Assembly: GCA_015075425.1 (NCBI GenBank)
Contig: JABTUL010000001.1
Location: 2,046,001 to 2,110,000 of the forward strand
DNA: 64,000 nucleotides
Source of the DNA: Spirochaetales bacterium
Lineage (GTDB): Bacteria; Spirochaetota; Leptospiria; Leptospirales; Leptonemataceae
Direction: 5' to 3'
The notes under the pieces are model-generated. The model was not told the DNA's origin and did not search any database. It was given only the letters and a program-made list of their open reading frames with translations. The position numbers were made by a program, and so were the translations under genes. Positions within the stretch are counted from its first letter, which is position 1. Every line of letters begins with the position of its first letter. Of this stretch, positions 59,743-64,000 are shown one piece after another.

Positions 59743-60936
59743 CTATCGGTCAATACTTTCCGAAGCGGTTCGGGTACCTTTTGAAAATACCAAATCGTAA
59801 AATCTCTTGGGCACAAAAGGTTCCGCATTATACCTGTTTAAGACCTCAAAAATTGAGGAGCTGGTTTGCCCCCCATCGTAGGGATTTTTCATTCCCGGAA
59901 GTTTTTCCCGGAATTCAAGAGAAAGAGAGCGGTGGATTGCAGCAGCAATAGAATTCCGGTCCCTCGCGCAATCTATGACTGATTCTGCCCTCTCTCTGCC
60001 TCGTTGCCTGCCCCCAATATTCACAGTCGGCACTCCAAGGGAAGGGGCTTCAATGATCCCGCTTGACGAATTGCCGATAACTACCTGAGAATGCTTCATA
60101 ATCGAGAGATAGTTCAACCGACCAAGAGAACGGACAAAATGAGCATCCCTGCGACTGCGAGCATACTCTTCGAGAACCGGAATCAGGGCGCTGCTGCCAT
60201 GATCAGCGCCGGGGGAAGTAAGGATGACACTGATGTCAGTGAATAAATTCAACGCATGCAGTAATTCTTTAAGATCAGCCAGCGGATTTTCGGATCCCAT
60301 AGTCTCGGGATGATAGGTGACTAAAAAAATCTTCGGGAGAAGCTTTATTCCGGTCGCGGCCGTTATCTCCGCTCGATCGAGCAAATTCAAGGTCCGGATA
60401 TTCTCAATCCCCGGTGCTCCCACATTGAAAACTCGATCGGGACTCTCCCCCATCTGAATCACTCTTTGCCTATACGTCTCAGTGGCTACAAAATGTAAGT
60501 GTGACATCTTGGTTAAACTGTGGCGTACCGCATCATCATAGGCACCCTCGGTGATTTCTCCGCCATGTATATGTGCAACCGGAACTCCCTGAAAAAGTGC
60601 AGCTATCGCGGCGGCCAGGATTTCGTAACGGTCTCCGAGAACGACCAGCAGGTCCGGTTTCAATCGATCCAGGGCATCGGCAAAACCTATGATCCCGAGG
60701 CCGGTACTTTTACTTACAGCCAGATCCGAATCAGAAGACAGGAGCATCTCGATCCGAGCTTCAACAGGAAACCCGTCCGCTATGATCTGATCAACCGTAT
60801 TCCCGAATGACGAGGACAAGTGCGCTCCTGTCACAACAAGCTGAAGTACATGGTCGCTGGATTGTAAGCGCCGGAGTAGACCATAGAGAAGCCCATAGTC
60901 TGCCCGAGATCCGGTAGCAACGCAGATTCTGCTCAT
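59743..60936 (-). CDS. legG: NeuC/LegG-type hydrolysing sugar 2-epimerase
   Basis: 397 residues. VATGSRADYGLLYGLLRRL, VLGDRYEILAAAIAAL, PVAHIHGGEITEGAYDD, FLVTYHPETMGSENP, IGNSSSGIIEAPSLGVPTVNIGGRQRGRERAES. This is the hydrolysing NeuC class, which releases the nucleotide while epimerising C2. With PtmE, LegC and LegI it fits the GDP-linked legionaminic route, giving 2,4-diacetamido-2,4,6-trideoxymannose. TAATG overlap with the upstream gene. The only NeuC in the window. Confidence 0.92.
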   Translation of the reverse strand: MSRICVATGSRADYGLLYGLLRRLQSSDHVLQLVVTGAHLSSSFGNTVDQIIADGFPVEARIEMLLSSDSDLAVSKSTGLGIIGFADALDRLKPDLLVVLGDRYEILAAAIAALFQGVPVAHIHGGEITEGAYDDAVRHSLTKMSHLHFVATETYRQRVIQMGESPDRVFNVGAPGIENIRTLNLLDRAEITAATGIKLLPKIFLVTYHPETMGSENPLADLKELLHALNLFTDISVILTSPGADHGSSALIPVLEEYARSRRDAHFVRSLGRLNYLSIMKHSQVVIGNSSSGIIEAPSLGVPTVNIGGRQRGRERAESVIDCARDRNSIAAAIHRSLSLEFREKLPGMKNPYDGGQTSSSIFEVLNRYNAEPFVPKRFYDLVFSKGTRTASESIDR

Positions 60937-61661
60937 TATACCTGTTTAGACAGGCTTTCATACAAGGAGAGCGCACTGTCAAAATCTGCGCGCGTATCAA
61001 TGTCTGCACAAAGTTCCTTGGAAACTGGCATCCCTATAGCATCCGGTGAATAAAAGTTCCGATCCCTCAAATATTTCCCCACGGGGGCAAGGTAGAAAAG
61101 GCCTGCCGGGAAAAAAAATACGGGCAGAGATTGCCGATTCACAGAATTTTGCGGTCTTACCAGCAGGAACTGAACAAAACCCTCCGGAGATTGCTCCATT
61201 AAGTAAGCCATCTTGTTTTCGGCCGCAAAGATTGTTACCAAATTGTTAACTTCACTCCGTCGGTATCGAAAGTAATAATCCAGGGACTCGTCCACGAATC
61301 CCACCGGCCGAAGTGGCTGAGTCGGTTGAAGCAACACCAGGTAATCATATTCCCGGCCTTCCCGTTCTTTGAGAAAACCCAGGGCATGGATCAGGGCATC
61401 ATTGATGTTGCTGTCGTCGGTGGCAAGTTCTGCCGGTCTCAAAAACGGTGCTCGCGCACCCCATTGCCTCGCAATCTCGCAGATATCCTCGCTGTCAGTT
61501 GTCACAACCACATCCGTCAAAAGATGCGACTCCATGGCCCTTTCAATTGTCCAGGCGATGAGCGGCTTACCGGCAAAATTCATTGTGTTTTTACCCGGTA
61601 AACCCTTCGAGCCAGCACGTGCAGGAATCAGACAAAGAATTCGCAGCTCCGTACTTATCAT
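60936..61661 (-). CDS. legF: CMP-legionaminic acid synthetase (NeuA family)
   Basis: 241 residues from ATG 61661, overlapping the synthase stop (ATGA). LCLIPARAGSKGLPGKNTMNFAG, VVVTTDSEDICEIARQWGA, LVLLQPTQPLRPVGFVDE (substrate loop) and PAGLFYLAPVGKYL. Standard CMP-NulO synthetase. Its order LegI-LegF-LegG suggests a CMP-legionaminic acid product. Confidence 0.9.
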   Translation of the reverse strand: MISTELRILCLIPARAGSKGLPGKNTMNFAGKPLIAWTIERAMESHLLTDVVVTTDSEDICEIARQWGARAPFLRPAELATDDSNINDALIHALGFLKEREGREYDYLVLLQPTQPLRPVGFVDESLDYYFRYRRSEVNNLVTIFAAENKMAYLMEQSPEGFVQFLLVRPQNSVNRQSLPVFFFPAGLFYLAPVGKYLRDRNFYSPDAIGMPVSKELCADIDTRADFDSALSLYESLSKQV

Positions 61662-62674
61662 GTTGGAAGGACAGGCTCCCCGGCTAAGTAAGATCGTGTG
61701 GCAGTGGTCCCGACAATACTGTCCCACATTTCTGCACCCCGACCCATCACGGGCCGCATCGTGCAAAGATTTTCGGCTGTGAACCTGTCTCCGGCCGAGA
61801 CAGCAACTTTGGTAAAGATCCCCTTGCGAGCCACCCGGGCAACTTCAGCTTCACCTTCAACCGGGCGCTTCACTCCGCTGCCCATGGCCAGTTCAACATT
61901 TCGGATTGACCGGACTAAAGTTCGCAGCTCCTCCGGTTCAAGAGAAGCCGCATGATCCGGCCCGGGTAGATTGCGATCAAGAGTGAAATGCTTCTCTATG
62001 ATAACGGCACCCAGAGCAACCGCGGCCACCGCGACCTCTATCCCGATAGTGTGATCAGAGTAACCGACGGGTAAACCAAATGCACTTTTTAGCGACAGCA
62101 TTGCCTTCAGATTTACCTGTTTCCAATGGGCTGGATACTGACTGGTGCAATGCAATAGGGAAATATCCTCGCGACGGATTCCCCCTTCGCAGAGCCAGCA
62201 AATTGCGGAGTCGACCTCTCCAATTGTAGACATACCTGTTGAGAGGATCACACGGCGGCCCAAAGCTCCAATGCGCCGCAACAGCGGTACATTGGTGATT
62301 TCCCCAGATGGAACTTTATAATAGTCCATATTGAACTTCCGTAAGAATTCCGCGGAATCTTCATCAAAGGCCGTTGAAAGAAAACCAATCCCCCGTCGTT
62401 GACTGGTATGGAACAGGATCTGGTGAGCTTCCGGAGTAAGTTCCAGTCGTTCGAGCATCTGGTACTGAGTTTCAAGAGCCTCCGTTCCACGAATCTGGTA
62501 ATTCGCTTTGGGAGCCGCGGTATGCACCAGACGGCCGGTATTGTATGTTTGAAATTTCACGTAGTCGGCCCCGGCTTCCGCTGCGGCCGCAACCATATCT
62601 TCTGCCAGAGCTATATCGCCATTGTGGTTAACGCCCGCCTCGGCTATAACGATCACATGGGCCTCGTTAATCAT
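61658..62674 (-). CDS. legI: Legionaminic acid synthase-like NeuB, third copy
   Basis: 338 residues from ATG 62674, overlapping the acetyltransferase stop by 8 bases. VIAEAGVNHNGDIALAEDMV, ADYVKFQTYNTGRLV, YYKVPSGEITNVPLL, VILSTGMSTIGEVDSAI, LLHCTSQYPAHWKQVN, VGYSDHTIGIEVAVAAVALG, IIEKHFTLDRNLPGPDHA, plus a C-terminal SAF domain. The bacterial NeuB/LegI class using unphosphorylated hexosamines. Confidence 0.92.
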   Translation of the reverse strand: MINEAHVIVIAEAGVNHNGDIALAEDMVAAAAEAGADYVKFQTYNTGRLVHTAAPKANYQIRGTEALETQYQMLERLELTPEAHQILFHTSQRRGIGFLSTAFDEDSAEFLRKFNMDYYKVPSGEITNVPLLRRIGALGRRVILSTGMSTIGEVDSAICWLCEGGIRREDISLLHCTSQYPAHWKQVNLKAMLSLKSAFGLPVGYSDHTIGIEVAVAAVALGAVIIEKHFTLDRNLPGPDHAASLEPEELRTLVRSIRNVELAMGSGVKRPVEGEAEVARVARKGIFTKVAVSAGDRFTAENLCTMRPVMGRGAEMWDSIVGTTATRSYLAGEPVLPT

Positions 62675-63317
62675 TCGACTTTCCTCCGGAAATGTTAAGC
62701 GCGCGGGCCGGGTTGCCCCCATACCATCCGGGTAGATTCAGATTATTCATTACGACTGAGCCCATCCCGATCCAGACGTCAGGACCGATTTTAACCCCCT
62801 GCTTGATGATAGAACCTGAACCGATAAACGCACCGTCCCCGATTGAGCAGCCTCCGTTTACAATTGCACCGGTGGCTACATGCACATGATTTCCAACGCA
62901 TGTGTCGTGCTCAAGAAGAGCCCTGGTATTGATAATACAGTTGTGACCAATGGTCGCACTTGAATTTATTACAACCTGATGCATGACGATTGTTCCTGAC
63001 TCTACACGCGCGGAACGGGCCACTGTTGCCGAGCGGGCAATAACCTGAGCGGGGGAAGCCCCCTCCATGGAAGCTACAGTTTTGAAAATTCTTTCGCGTT
63101 TCCGGGCCGGGCCTATGGATCCAATAGTAATCAGGAAGAATCGACCCCGAACCCATTCAGGTAGGCACACATCCGATCCGAGGTAAGGGTAAAGCCCGCC
63201 GGCTTCCGCTTCAACCTCGTCCACAATGCCGGAAATAGAAAACTTTCCCTCCGATTCGATCACCTCAATGCAGGAGCGACAATGGCCGCCCCCGCCTATC
63301 AGCACAATGTCAGCCAT
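62667..63317 (-). CDS. legH: NeuD/PglD-like sugar N-acetyltransferase
   Basis: 216 residues. N-terminal Rossmann-like DIVLIGGGGHCRSCIEVI, then a left-handed beta helix of hexapeptides (IVMHQVVINSSATIGHNCIINT, VHVATGAIVNGGCSIGDGAFIGSGS, VWIGMGSVVM). The CIINTRALLEHDTCVGNHVHV part carries the acetyl-CoA site with the catalytic His. Acetylates the C4 amine made by the LegC homologue directly upstream (2-base gap). Confidence 0.9.
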   Translation of the reverse strand: MADIVLIGGGGHCRSCIEVIESEGKFSISGIVDEVEAEAGGLYPYLGSDVCLPEWVRGRFFLITIGSIGPARKRERIFKTVASMEGASPAQVIARSATVARSARVESGTIVMHQVVINSSATIGHNCIINTRALLEHDTCVGNHVHVATGAIVNGGCSIGDGAFIGSGSIIKQGVKIGPDVWIGMGSVVMNNLNLPGWYGGNPARALNISGGKSND

Positions 63318-63319
63318 TT

Positions 63320-64000
63320 TCAGTTCACCGCTGGAAGCTGTACCGAGCTGGGGAGGTTTGCTATCGTTGCGTATGCTTCATCCGTGTGAATCAGAGAATC
63401 ATGAATATCTTTAGCGTACATTTGCAGTCGATGCATGGGCCGCCACACGGACCGGGCAAAAATACCGGCTTTGACCGCCGCATGAAGAAAGCGCTCTTTA
63501 GAAGCTGAATCACGGAAACGGACAGCGTTCAACCAATAGTTAGAACGGGATCCCTCTCGCTCACGAATCAGAGTTGGTCCATCTGAAAAAGTATCAAAGA
63601 ACTGCGCATATTTTTCAGCTCCCTGGCGATGTGCCTGAACCAGTTCGCCAAGGCGCTCAAACTGAGCCAGACCCAGTGCGGCATTTAAATTAGGCATCCT
63701 GAAATTGTAACCAACCCGGTCATGAACGAACTCAAAGGGATGATCAGTTTTTGCTGTCGTACTCAGATGCCGGGCTCTGGCTGCCAGCTCTGGATCATCC
63801 GTGATTATAGCTCCCCCCCCGCCAGTGGTAATGATTTTATTCCCGTTGAAACTTATCACCCCCATCAGACCAAACGTACCCGTATGCCGGGTCCCGCTCA
63901 GGCTCCCGAGGCTCTCCGCAGCATCCTCGACGAGGGGCAAACCATGCTCTTTGCAGATTTTGGCTATCGATTCTATGCGACAGGCGTGACCGAAGGTGTG
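63320..64000 (-). CDS. legC: LegC-type aminotransferase, N-terminus cut by window edge
   Basis: The frame is open through base 64000, where it reads ...HTFGHACRIESIAKI before LPLVEDAAESLG. About 226 C-terminal residues are visible of an expected 370-390. PLP landmarks: VEDAAESLGSLSG and VISFNGNKIITTGGGGAI with the Schiff-base lysine, which has the SFNGNK form of LegC/PglE-type 4-aminotransferases. It should aminate the 4-keto sugar made by a LegB dehydratase, expected beyond the right edge. Confidence 0.88.
   Translation of the reverse strand, partial: HTFGHACRIESIAKICKEHGLPLVEDAAESLGSLSGTRHTGTFGLMGVISFNGNKIITTGGGGAIITDDPELAARARHLSTTAKTDHPFEFVHDRVGYNFRMPNLNAALGLAQFERLGELVQAHRQGAEKYAQFFDTFSDGPTLIREREGSRSNYWLNAVRFRDSASKERFLHAAVKAGIFARSVWRPMHRLQMYAKDIHDSLIHTDEAYATIANLPSSVQLPAVN

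Noticed and set aside
1-64000. Insertion sequences, transposases, tRNA genes or phage remnants marking transfer
   Set aside because: I found none by reading. Differences in AT content between sub-blocks hint at mosaic origin but I could not compute them.

Overview
The window looks like bacterial chromosomal DNA of middling GC, almost entirely occupied by a very large surface-polysaccharide (O-antigen/LPS-type) locus. An ABC-type O-antigen exporter (Wzm/Wzt) and LPS-type sugar genes point to a Gram-negative-type (diderm) cell. A transferase of the LIC12162 family (named after a Leptospira interrogans locus), the density of nonulosonic acid (NulO, sialic-acid-like) genes and the paired DUF115 proteins suggest a leptospiral-type spirochaete. 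The base composition looks higher in GC than classical Leptospira, so a Leptonema/Turneriella-like relative is my best guess. No rRNA or marker gene is present to prove this.

Layout. (1) 1-3515: flanking genes: a large Tyr/Trp-rich repeat protein cut by the left edge, an EVE-domain protein, and a coiled-coil protein with a PD-(D/E)XK-like end. (2) 3639-7091, minus strand: rmlB and two GT4 glycosyltransferases. (3) 7239-12378, plus strand: rmlA, a multi-pass membrane protein, an FdtB-type aminotransferase, a GtrB-type glycosyltransferase and an FdtA-type ketoisomerase. A minus-strand sugar N-formyltransferase (12342-13229) and a GtrA-like protein (13284-13676) follow. Together with rmlB these can make a dTDP-3-formamido-3,6-dideoxyhexose, and they include the three parts of a Gtr-type periplasmic sugar-addition system. 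(4) 13680-64000: about 50 kb of minus-strand genes with no gap over 60 bases, running off the right edge.

Inside the 50-kb run I see modules. Module A (13680-20219): NANS-like synthase, KdsC-like phosphatase, SDR, aldehyde dehydrogenase, CMP-sugar synthetase, transketolase. 20246-33463: glycosyltransferases, FkbM-type and other methyltransferases, an aminotransferase, a cupin, an epimerase and a UDP-sugar-dehydrogenase-type enzyme. Module D (34337-40422): SpsF-like and NeuA-like cytidylyltransferases, a LIC12162 transferase, HAD phosphatase, D-2-hydroxyacid dehydrogenase, cupin and SDR, with a DUF115 gene next to it. 40424-42609: Wzt/Wzm. 42625-46463: methyltransferase, aminotransferase, radical SAM and FemAB-like genes. 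Module B (46479-51910): M28-like protein, a second NeuB, KdnA-like aminotransferase, GT2, KdnB-like dehydrogenase. Module C (53220-64000): HisH/HisF/amidotransferase amidation set, PtmE-like CBS nucleotidyltransferase, B12 radical SAM, DUF115, a 61-residue protein, and LegG/LegF/LegI/LegH/LegC homologues for legionaminic acid, with the aminotransferase cut by the right edge.

Three NeuB homologues and four CMP-sugar-synthetase-like enzymes in one locus suggest several different 3-deoxy-ulosonic acids are made and activated here. Modules A and B are the best candidates for undescribed biosynthesis. No stretch above 300 bases lacks a gene. I saw no tRNA, rRNA, CRISPR array, insertion sequence or phage gene. 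Functions are inferred from motifs and remembered family features; no database search was run.
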